From the NCBI GenBank assembly GCA_041685505.1, contig JAWLFQ010000035.1, positions 1 to 23,742 of the forward strand: a stretch of 23,742 bases of DNA. Direction: 5' to 3'. This document shows, piece after piece, positions 1 to 5,667 of the stretch. The number at the start of each line of letters is the position of its first letter. The stretch's first letter is position 1. The position numbers and the translations under genes were made by a program. Source of the stretch: T1Sed10-7 sp041685505 (GTDB lineage: Bacteria; Actinomycetota; Nitriliruptoria; Nitriliruptorales; Nitriliruptoraceae). The notes under the pieces are model-generated. The model worked only from the letters and a program-made list of their open reading frames with translations, searched no databases and was not told the origin of the DNA.

Positions 1-87
1 GCCGACGCCGAGTTGCGCTTCATGGCCGACGACGCCGAACCGCCGTTCATGAACGTGCGTGTCACCATCAGTCCTTTCGTGCGCTGA
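1..87 (+). CDS. 3' end of an unidentified protein (partial)
   Basis: Frame 1 is open from the first base and ends in TGA at 85-87, giving 28 residues that finish in MNVRVTISPFVR. The codons are GC-rich at the third position like the real genes downstream, so this looks like the tail of a gene starting outside the window. The fragment is too short to assign a family, and no function is proposed. The next gene starts about 97 nt later. Confidence 0.5.
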   Translation, partial: ADAELRFMADDAEPPFMNVRVTISPFVR

Positions 88-170
88 CAGCGGTGGGCGC
101 ACCTCGCACCGCGGCTGTCAGCTGGGCGACGCGACCGTGGACGACCGCGACCGGTGTCGCAGGCCTCCGT

Positions 171-176
171 TATGGT
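171..176 (+). promoter_or_regulatory. Possible -10 hexamer for a leaderless DUF222/HNH transcript
   Basis: TATGGT fits the loose actinobacterial TANNNT -10 pattern and sits 7 nt before the A of the ATG at 184, the spacing expected if transcription starts on the start codon. No purine-rich ribosome binding site precedes that ATG, which also suits a leaderless mRNA. I see no convincing -35. This is inference from spacing. Confidence 0.35.
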
Positions 177-191
177 CGTACACATGTTCGA
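176..191 (+). promoter_or_regulatory. LexA-type SOS box overlapping the DUF222/HNH start codon
   Basis: TCGTACACATGTTCGA matches the actinobacterial LexA operator TCGAAC-N4-GTTCGA at 11 of 12 fixed positions (T for A at the fourth base). The right half site contains the end of the ATG at 184-186 and encodes the first residues MFD. LexA bound here would cover the proposed -10 and the start codon. SOS boxes upstream of 13E12/DUF222 genes are known from Mycobacterium tuberculosis, so DNA-damage induction is a reasonable inference. Confidence 0.7.
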
Positions 192-1608
192 CGCTGCTAC
201 GGCCCACTGCGGGCCCGACCATCACCACGGGGTTGCCGGTCCATGGCACCTCGGTGCCGTCGTGTGCGAGCCAACCGGTCCCTACACCGCCGGTGACGCG
301 CCGGCGGCTGGAACCCTCTGCGAGGAACTCGCCCGCCTGCACCGGGACATCGTGGAGGTCGCCGAAGCGGTCCCTGACCGCGCACCGGCCGGCGAGGTGG
401 ATGCGCTGTTCGCGGCGTTCCGCCGCGTCCAGGGCGCTGTCGCCTCCGTCGGTGCGAAGCTGGTCCGTTGCGCGCAGACCTCTCGTGCTCCGGAGGAGAA
501 CGGTCACGCCGGAGCGACGAGCTATCTCAAGGAACAGCTCGGTCTGAGTGGCAACGACGCGGCGAAACAGGACAAGCTCGCGCGGGACCTGGAACGCCTG
601 CCCGGTACTGCCGCGGCGCTGGCCGCGGGACAGCTCGGCGCTGATCAGGCCGCGGCCATCGGCCAGGCCGCACGGCGGGGCGCGTTGGGCGATCCGGAGC
701 GCACCGAGGAGCAGCTGCTCGACATCGCGAGGTCCACGGACACCGACGGGCTCCGGCGCCGGATCCGCGTGGAGGAACAACGTGCCGACCGCGATCGGCT
801 TGCCCGTGACGAACGACTGGCCCACAGTCGGCGCCGGGCGAGCCTCTCGCAGCGCGGTGACGGCATGTGGGATCTGCATGCGCAGCTGACGGGCGAGCAG
901 GGCGAGTTGCTGGCCGTGGCCCTCGATGCGTACCGCACCAAGGACGGCCCTGATGTGCCGATCCCTCAGCAGCGCTCCTTCGAGCAACGTACCGCCGATG
1001 CGCTGAGAGCCGTCATCGCCACCGCTCTCGACGGCGGCGGTTCGGTAACCCAGGGTGGCGCACGCCCCCAGCTCCACGTCGTCGTACCCCATGACGTCCT
1101 CGATGAGGACGGTGTGGGCGTGGCACGTACGGACCGGGGCAACCCGGTCTCGCACGCCCTCATCGAACGCCTCCTGTGCGATACGCAGATGCGTCGTGTC
1201 CTGACCGACGGCAACAGCGAGGTACTCGACCTCGGACGTGCGCGTGAGAAGTGGACGGTCGGGCAGCGACGTGCACTTCACGTGCGTGACGGTGGTTGCC
1301 GTGGACCGGGCTGCGACCGTCCGGCGACCAGTTGCCACGCCCACCACGTGCGATGGTGGTCCAAGGGTGGCGCGACGGCGGTCAGCAACGGGATCCTGCT
1401 GTGCAGCTTCCACCATCACCTGGTCCACGAAGGCGGCTGGGGACTGCAGGTCGACGGCCGCAGTGGCGACGCGGTCTTCACCGCGCCGGGTGGACGTGAG
1501 CTTCGGACCACGCCCAAGGGCCTTCCCGCGACCGGTCCCCGGACGTCCGCGGCGCCGGTCGCGCCCTCGCAGCTTGCCCTCGACCGACCGGGGCGTTCAC
1601 CACCGTGA
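184..1608 (+). CDS. DUF222 domain HNH endonuclease (13E12 repeat family)
   Basis: This 474-residue protein has the two-part layout of the actinobacterial 13E12/DUF222 family: a helical, charged DUF222 region (about residues 30-330) and a C-terminal HNH nuclease module (about 366-425). The HNH module reads VRDGGCRGPGC, then CHAHHVRWW, then SNGILLC and FHHHLVHEGGW, so the cysteines and the His-Asn-His core are intact. The family is presumed to cut DNA; its biological role is unsettled, and copies are often multicopy and SOS-regulated. I chose the ATG at 184 because it sits in the SOS box and gives the MFD start typical of the family. A GTG at 154 or ATG at 172 would add 10 or 4 residues. The tail after residue 425 is low complexity. 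There is no partner gene beside it. Confidence 0.88.
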   Translation: MFDAATAHCGPDHHHGVAGPWHLGAVVCEPTGPYTAGDAPAAGTLCEELARLHRDIVEVAEAVPDRAPAGEVDALFAAFRRVQGAVASVGAKLVRCAQTSRAPEENGHAGATSYLKEQLGLSGNDAAKQDKLARDLERLPGTAAALAAGQLGADQAAAIGQAARRGALGDPERTEEQLLDIARSTDTDGLRRRIRVEEQRADRDRLARDERLAHSRRRASLSQRGDGMWDLHAQLTGEQGELLAVALDAYRTKDGPDVPIPQQRSFEQRTADALRAVIATALDGGGSVTQGGARPQLHVVVPHDVLDEDGVGVARTDRGNPVSHALIERLLCDTQMRRVLTDGNSEVLDLGRAREKWTVGQRRALHVRDGGCRGPGCDRPATSCHAHHVRWWSKGGATAVSNGILLCSFHHHLVHEGGWGLQVDGRSGDAVFTAPGGRELRTTPKGLPATGPRTSAAPVAPSQLALDRPGRSPP

Positions 1609-2010
1609 TCGGGGAGAGCGGTGTGGCCGGGTTCGATGCCTCCATCGGCGGTTGGACGCGCTCGCGCCGCAGTTGATCTCGCAACGCCCCCTCGCCCCCG
1701 GCGATCGTGCGGAACGATCCGGCCGGGCGCATGGACACACCGACTCACCGCGGCATCGGTGCGTGTTCGGCGTGCTCGCGATGCCGTCTGCCTGCCCGTC
1801 TGGCGACCGCCTCGCTGTCGGGCAGGTGTGCGGTGTGCGCTGTGGCGACCAGGACACGATCAAGCCCCTACGTGGGGGTGACGACGATCAGGGGCACGAG
1901 AGCGATCGGTGCGGACCGAGGGTGCCCGAGCTGATCGCCAGCAGGGAGGCGTGCGTTGATCGCTCACTGCGGTGACGGAGCGTAACCGATCTGCCGGCTG
2001 ACGCGCTTAT

Positions 2011-2041
2011 CACTAAGAGTGTGTGCATGAACTCTAAGAGT
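2011..2041 (+). promoter_or_regulatory. Pair of operator-like palindromes before the acidic protein gene
   Basis: CACTAAGAGTG (2011-2021) and ACTCTAAGAGT (2031-2041) are each short palindromes with a 3-nt centre, and they share the direct repeat CTAAGAGT at 21-bp spacing, about two helical turns. They lie in the only AT-rich patch of the area, directly upstream of a -10-like hexamer. This arrangement suits a dimeric regulator binding on one face of the DNA; the regulator is unknown. Confidence 0.45.
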
Positions 2042-2046
2042 AGTAT
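2041..2046 (+). promoter_or_regulatory. Possible -10 hexamer for the acidic protein gene
   Basis: TAGTAT fits TANNNT and is 31 nt upstream of the ATG at 2077. A start site near 2053 would leave a short leader with GAGAGGA (2064-2070) as ribosome binding site. No -35 of the TTGACA type is present at 16-18 bp, so the promoter may need an activator or another sigma factor. It abuts the second palindrome. Confidence 0.35.
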
Positions 2047-2076
2047 CTTCACCGATCGCCACCGAGAGGAAGAACG

Positions 2077-2970
2077 ATGGCCGTAGTCGAGACCGTGAGT
2101 GCGCTGCTCACGGGGAAGCTGTTGGCGGGATCGACCGCTGCGCTGGTGGTCGCGGGTAGCGGTGTCGCGGGAGCCGCCGGGGTCCTGCCGTCCGATGTGC
2201 AGGTTGCCTTCGATCAGGTCGTGAGCGTCGCGCAGGAGGACGTCGGTGACGACGGCGTCGAGTCGCTCGATGCAGAGATGGAGGACGGCGCGGAAGCTGG
2301 CGGGGCGGAGGACCCGTCGGATGGCGAGGTGGACGGGGACACCCCGGAGGGTGAGGAGGAGCAGGACGCCTCGGCCAGCGAGGAGGACGAGGACGCCTCG
2401 GCCAGCGAGGAGGACGAGGACGCTCCGGCCAGCGAGGAGGAGGACGGAGTCGACGCTGGGAGCGAGGAAGGCGAGGAGTCTACGGACGGGGTCGAGGACC
2501 CGACAGAGGAGGAGTCCGACGACGACGCCGAGGGTCGTAGTGCCAGGGCCGAGGAGGTGCTCACCGAGCTCGGCACCCGTGACGGCGTGGAGTGCATGCC
2601 GGGTTCCGACGAGTGTGACTTCGGCCAGGCCGTCTCCGCCAACGCGCGCGAACGGGCAGCCGAGAACGCCGAACGTGGTCGCGCCAGGGCCGAGGAGCGT
2701 TCCAACGGCAGGAAGGGCGCTGAGGCGGACGACGAACCGGTGAACGAGGATCCGGTGAACGAGGATCCGGTGAACGAGGATCCGGTGGACGAGGAACCCG
2801 TCAGCGAAGAGCCCGAGGGCGAGGACAGCACGGGCGAGGCGTCGGACGATGATGCGGAGGATGAGGACGGCGCTGCGACGGCGGAGATCAGCAACGAGGA
2901 TGTCGCCGGGACGGACGAGGGCGCTGGACCGCCGGCGGGCGTCGGGAAGCCAGGCGGCGTCGGCCGCTGA
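2077..2970 (+). CDS. Highly acidic, repeat-rich protein with an N-terminal membrane/signal segment
   Basis: 297 residues, preceded by GAGAGGA six bases before ATG. Residues 9-36 form a hydrophobic Ala/Gly/Val segment ending in LPSDVQ, which resembles actinobacterial envelope proteins that carry a TM segment followed by an LPDPVQ-like motif and are often found next to sigma factor genes (recollection, not tested). The rest is dominated by Asp and Glu and is predicted to be disordered. It has three 9-residue repeats of the ASASEEDED type (98-124) and four 5-residue repeats PVNED/PVDEE (221-240). Between them is a less acidic module with two cysteines, C173 and C180, followed by FGQAVSANARERAAENAERGR, which looks like the conserved functional part. 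The protein probably sits outside the membrane, anchored or secreted. No enzyme motif is visible and the function is unknown. Confidence 0.75.
   Translation: MAVVETVSALLTGKLLAGSTAALVVAGSGVAGAAGVLPSDVQVAFDQVVSVAQEDVGDDGVESLDAEMEDGAEAGGAEDPSDGEVDGDTPEGEEEQDASASEEDEDASASEEDEDAPASEEEDGVDAGSEEGEESTDGVEDPTEEESDDDAEGRSARAEEVLTELGTRDGVECMPGSDECDFGQAVSANARERAAENAERGRARAEERSNGRKGAEADDEPVNEDPVNEDPVNEDPVDEEPVSEEPEGEDSTGEASDDDAEDEDGAATAEISNEDVAGTDEGAGPPAGVGKPGGVGR
2368..2448 (+). repeat. Three tandem 27-bp in-frame repeats
   Basis: Units at 2368-2394, 2395-2421 and 2422-2448 encode ASASEEDED, ASASEEDED and APASEEEDG. The first two are identical at the DNA level, which suggests recent slippage or unequal recombination inside the acidic protein gene. 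Confidence 0.85.
2737..2796 (+). repeat. Four tandem 15-bp in-frame repeats
   Basis: CCGGTGAACGAGGAT occurs three times exactly (2737-2751, 2752-2766, 2767-2781), followed by a variant ending in GAGGAA (2782-2796). They encode PVNED x3 then PVDEE. In-frame repeat number may vary between strains. Confidence 0.88.
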
Positions 2971-3029
2971 CAGCGGGCTCTTCCTGCTCGATCGGCTCGG
3001 CTACGACCGCGAGGGCAGCGCTCGGAGCA

Positions 3030-3061
3030 CGGGAGGGGCGACGGCGCCGTTGCCCCTCCCG
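3030..3061 (+). terminator. Strong terminator-like hairpin after the acidic protein gene
   Basis: The 32 bases are an almost perfect palindrome. The left arm starts CGGGAGGGGC and the right arm ends GCCCCTCCCG, with the arms pairing over about 14 bp (one G-U) around a GCGC loop. There is no long T tract (TCGTCTCC follows), as is common for actinobacterial terminators. It lies 60 nt after the stop of the acidic protein and 128 nt before aroQ, so it probably separates the two units and may work in both directions. Confidence 0.6.
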
Positions 3062-3116
3062 TCGTCTCCACCTCAGCGGGCGTGAGCCGTTCCGGCTGCC
3101 GCGCGCCGCGATGCTC

Positions 3117-3122
3117 TACCGT
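3117..3122 (+). promoter_or_regulatory. Possible -10 hexamer for the aroQ-pepP unit
   Basis: TACCGT fits TANNNT and sits after the terminator hairpin and 67 nt before the aroQ start. No clear -35 is visible. The leader that follows contains alternative short stems (CCCGACC at 3131-3137 with GGTCGGG at 3152-3158, or CGACC/GGTCG at 3144-3156). Confidence 0.3.
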
Positions 3123-3189
3123 GGCCGTGTCCCGACCCTGCGGCGACCGTCGGTCGGGCCTGTAGCCCCGGGCGAGGGAGAACGACGAC

Positions 3190-3636
3190 GTGCGCCAGCT
3201 GCTCCTCCTCCATGGACCGAACCTGTCACAGCTCGGCGCGCGTGACCCCGCGCAGTACGGCCACGCGACACTGGACGACGTCGTCGCCGCGGCGCGGGCG
3301 GAGGCCGTCGACCACGGGGTGGCGCTGGAACACCTGCAGACCGAGCACGAGGGGGTACTGCTCGAGCGCATCCATAGCGCTCGTACCGACGGCACCGATG
3401 CGGTGCTCATCAACGCCGGTGCCTGGACCCACAGCAGCTACGCCCTCCGTGACGCGCTCGAGCTCCTCAGCTGCCCCAGGATCGAGCTCCACCTGTCGAA
3501 CATCCACGCACGGGAAGCCTTCCGCGCGACGAGCGTGCTCGCGCCGGTCTGTGACGGATCGATCGTCGGCTTCGGGATCGATGGCTACCCCCTCGCCGTC
3601 CGGGCGGCGGTGGCGTTGCTCGACCGGCGGGGCTGA
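3190..3636 (+). CDS. aroQ: Type II 3-dehydroquinate dehydratase
   Basis: Removes water from 3-dehydroquinate to give 3-dehydroshikimate in the shikimate pathway; the family forms dodecamers in the cytoplasm. At 148 residues it has the usual length. The family motifs are HGPNLSQLGARDPAQYG (residues 8-24), INAGAWTHSSYALRDAL (74-90) and ELHLSNIHARE (99-109). The expected active-site residues are present: R18 and Y23 on the lid loop, N75, H81 and H101. The NLSQLG box differs slightly from the usual NLNLLG. The GTG start follows GAGGGAG at 3174-3180. It comes first in an aroQ-pepP-efp-nusB series; other shikimate genes are not in the window. Confidence 0.95.
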   Translation: MRQLLLLHGPNLSQLGARDPAQYGHATLDDVVAAARAEAVDHGVALEHLQTEHEGVLLERIHSARTDGTDAVLINAGAWTHSSYALRDALELLSCPRIELHLSNIHAREAFRATSVLAPVCDGSIVGFGIDGYPLAVRAAVALLDRRG

Positions 3637-3684
3637 CCTGCGCGGCCGCGCCGTGGGCCGCGGGCGGAGCGACGGGGGTCCGCA

Positions 3685-3790
3685 CCGGCCGCGCCGGCCA
3701 GCGCCGGCCAGCGCCAGCCGCGCCGGCCAGCGCCAGCGCGAGCGCCAGCGCTATGGCTGCTCGCACCAGCGCCCACCAGCACCAGCGCTC
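3685..3790 (+). repeat. Degenerate GC-rich tandem repeat in the aroQ-pepP gap
   Basis: The stretch is built from about 10-bp units such as GCGCCGGCCA (3691-3700 and 3701-3710) and CGCCAGCG/CACCAGCG variants out to about 3787. It fills most of the 212 bp between the aroQ stop and the pepP ribosome binding site. It is not coding in any sensible frame and is probably a slippage product. Confidence 0.65.
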
Positions 3791-3859
3791 GCCGTCACCC
3801 CATCCGACCCGGACCATCGCCGATCGATCCCGCCCACCAGCGCACATCGGAGGCCCGTC

Positions 3860-4966
3860 GTGCCCCCATCCGACCCGCTCCCACCCCACGATCACGGCGC
3901 ACGCCGCGAGCGGGCCCGGCAGCAGCTGCTCGCCCGGGACGCCAGCCACCTGCTGGTGACCGACCCGGTCAACATGCGCTACCTCACCGGCTTCACCGGC
4001 TCCAACGGTCAGTTGCTGCTCGCGGCACGGGCGGATGATGACCGCCTCATAACCGACCCTCGCTACGACGAGCGCGCGGCCGCCGCGTGCCCGGATCTCG
4101 TGCGCGTTCTCGACCGCGATCACCTCGGTGCGGCGCTGTCGGCGGCGCCCTCGGCCGCGCTGCTGGTCGAGGCCGGCCACCTCACCTGGCAGCAGGGACG
4201 CGACCTCTCCGAGCGTGCCGCACAGGTGGGAACGCGTGTCGGCGATGCAGACGGGATCGTCGAGCAACTGCGGCTCAGCAAGGATCACGCCGAGCTCGCC
4301 CGGCTCGCACTGGCCTGCCGCATCACCCAGGAGACCCTGTCGTGGGTGCTGGCCGAGGTCGCGGCGGCGGGCCGCTCGGAGCGGGAGCTCGCCATCACCC
4401 TCGAGCGTGCCTTCGTCGATGCCGGTGCCGATGGTGCGGCGTTCCCATCCATCGTTGCCAGCGGCCCGAACAGCGCGATCCCCCACCATGAGCCGACGGA
4501 TCGACGGTTGCGGGCCGGGGACCTACTCACCATCGACTGCGGCGCCGAGGTGGACGGCTACCACGCTGACCACACCCGCACCGTGGCCATCGGCCATCTC
4601 GATGACGGGTTCCGTGAGGTGCACGACATCGTGCGTCGCGCGCAGGCCGACGGCATGGACGCGGTCCGGGACGGGACGCCCGCCGGGGACGTCGACGCGG
4701 CGGCCCGTGCGGTCATCGAGGAGGCGGGGTACGCGGACGCGTTCCTGCACGGCACGGGCCACGGGGTCGGCCTGCGGATCCACGAGGCACCATCGGTCGG
4801 TCGTGGTGCCGGTGCTACCCTGCGACCGAGCATGGTGCTGACCGTCGAACCCGGGATCTACCTCCCCGGTCGCGGCGGCGTCCGCATCGAGGACACCCTG
4901 GTGGTCACCGCTCAGGCCCCGGCCCGTGCCCTGACCGACACGCCCCGCGAGCTGCGCATCCTGTGA
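3860..4966 (+). CDS. pepP: Xaa-Pro aminopeptidase (M24B, aminopeptidase P type)
   Basis: A cytoplasmic metallopeptidase that removes an N-terminal residue preceding proline. At 368 residues it has the creatinase-like N domain (about 10-125; TDPVNMRYLTGFTGSNG is typical) and the pita-bread catalytic domain (about 135-365). The dimetal ligands are all visible: D226 and D237 in IDCGAEVDGYHADHTRT, H301 in HGTGHGVGLRIHE, E330 in VEPGIYLPG and E344 in VRIEDT. The GTG at 3860 is preceded by GGAGG at 3849-3853. The frame is open far upstream, through aroQ, but that part is low complexity and not homologous. Placement next to efp is conserved in actinobacteria and suits a link with proline-containing peptides. 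PepQ prolidase is a close alternative. Confidence 0.92.
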   Translation: MPPSDPLPPHDHGARRERARQQLLARDASHLLVTDPVNMRYLTGFTGSNGQLLLAARADDDRLITDPRYDERAAAACPDLVRVLDRDHLGAALSAAPSAALLVEAGHLTWQQGRDLSERAAQVGTRVGDADGIVEQLRLSKDHAELARLALACRITQETLSWVLAEVAAAGRSERELAITLERAFVDAGADGAAFPSIVASGPNSAIPHHEPTDRRLRAGDLLTIDCGAEVDGYHADHTRTVAIGHLDDGFREVHDIVRRAQADGMDAVRDGTPAGDVDAAARAVIEEAGYADAFLHGTGHGVGLRIHEAPSVGRGAGATLRPSMVLTVEPGIYLPGRGGVRIEDTLVVTAQAPARALTDTPRELRIL

Positions 4967-4999
4967 CGTCACCGCCGCGACGGGGTGCTGTCTGCGTCG

Positions 5000-5043
5000 C
5001 CCGCGACCGACCCGCGACCGACCCGCGACCGACCCGCGACCGA
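5000..5043 (+). repeat. Four perfect 11-bp tandem repeats upstream of efp
   Basis: CCCGCGACCGA is repeated head to tail at 5000-5010, 5011-5021, 5022-5032 and 5033-5043 without a mismatch, in the 143-bp gap between pepP and efp. The period is close to one helical turn. It may be a minisatellite or a protein-binding array; the sequence cannot decide. Confidence 0.85.
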
Positions 5044-5109
5044 CCCCGCGTCGCAGCCGCACGGATGTCCGCGGCAGCCCCCGACCGGCCCCGACCTGGA
5101 GTCCCTACC

Positions 5110-5667
5110 GTGGTCTCGACCAACAACCTCAAGAACGGCATGACGCTGCTGCTCGACGGCAAGCTCCAGCAGGTCGTCGACTGGAACCACCACAAGCCCG
5201 GCAAGGGCGGTGCGGTCGTGCGTACCAAGCTCAAGGAGGTCGAGACGGGCAAGGTGGTCGATCGCACCTTCCGTGCCGGTGAGGACGTCGAGCAGGCCAT
5301 CGTCACCCGCACGACGCTGCAGTTCCTGTACCGCGAGGGCACCGATTTCGTCCTCATGGACACCGAGACCTACGAGCAGTCCATCGCCCCGGCGGAGGCG
5401 ATCGGCGAGGCGGCCGACTACCTCCTCGAGGGCGACGAGCTCGGTGTCCAGCTCTACGACGGTCGCATCGTCGGCGTCGAGCTGCCGGCGTCCAAGGAGC
5501 TCGAGATCACCCAGACCGACCCGGGCTTCGCGGGCAACACCGCCACCTCCGCCACCAAGCCGGCCACGCTGGAGACCGGCAAGCAGATCCAGGTCCCGTT
5601 GTTCATCGAGCCCGGCGAGAAGGTCAAGGTCGACACCCGCTCCGGTAACTACATCTCCCGCGCCTGA
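5110..5667 (+). CDS. efp: Translation elongation factor P
   Basis: Binds the ribosome between P and E sites and relieves stalling at consecutive prolines. 185 residues with the three-domain EF-P layout: KOW-like N domain (about 1-65), first OB domain (about 66-128) and C-terminal OB domain ending in VDTRSGNYISRA. The tip loop reads HHKPGKGGAVVRTKLK, so the functional lysine is K32. The second proline of the PGKGP loop described for actinobacterial EF-P is replaced by G34. No modification enzyme gene is visible nearby. The GTG at 5110 follows GGAG at 5098-5101 and gives the normal MVSTNNLKNGM start; the frame is open upstream but that part is repeats. Its stop overlaps the nusB start. Confidence 0.95.
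   Translation: MVSTNNLKNGMTLLLDGKLQQVVDWNHHKPGKGGAVVRTKLKEVETGKVVDRTFRAGEDVEQAIVTRTTLQFLYREGTDFVLMDTETYEQSIAPAEAIGEAADYLLEGDELGVQLYDGRIVGVELPASKELEITQTDPGFAGNTATSATKPATLETGKQIQVPLFIEPGEKVKVDTRSGNYISRA

Larger units (their letters stand above)
1609..2063 (+). other. Intergenic region without a convincing gene
   Basis: About 455 bp between the HNH gene and the acidic protein. Several frames stay open because of the GC content, but none has a plausible start, ribosome binding site or recognisable product. It holds two inverted repeats, GATCGT/ACGATC (1703-1708 and 1714-1719) and CCTGCCCG/CGGGCAGG (1791-1798 and 1819-1826). Either could form a hairpin in the transcript of the HNH gene; neither is followed by a T tract. 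The last 60 bp are noticeably richer in A and T and contain the operator-like repeats listed separately. Confidence 0.5.

Noticed and set aside
1707..1934. Small Cys-rich frame with CxxC pairs in the gap after the HNH gene
   Set aside because: No ribosome binding site, Arg/Ala-biased composition, and other frames look equally open; the cysteine pattern is probably chance.
2214..3413. Serine-rich minus-strand frame opposite the acidic protein and aroQ
   Set aside because: The Ser runs are the complement of GAG/GAC-rich repeats; the frame crosses a terminator hairpin and overlaps aroQ. No start signal.
3212..3859. N-terminal extension of PepP upstream of 3860
   Set aside because: It overlaps aroQ out of frame and then the repeat island; homology to the family begins after the GTG with GGAGG.
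5000..5043. CRISPR-like array
   Set aside because: The 11-bp units are directly adjacent with no spacers, and no cas genes are present.
4963..5109. N-terminal extension of EF-P (starts at 4963 or 5065)
   Set aside because: It encodes the 11-bp repeat array; the GTG at 5110 has a ribosome binding site and gives the normal EF-P N terminus.
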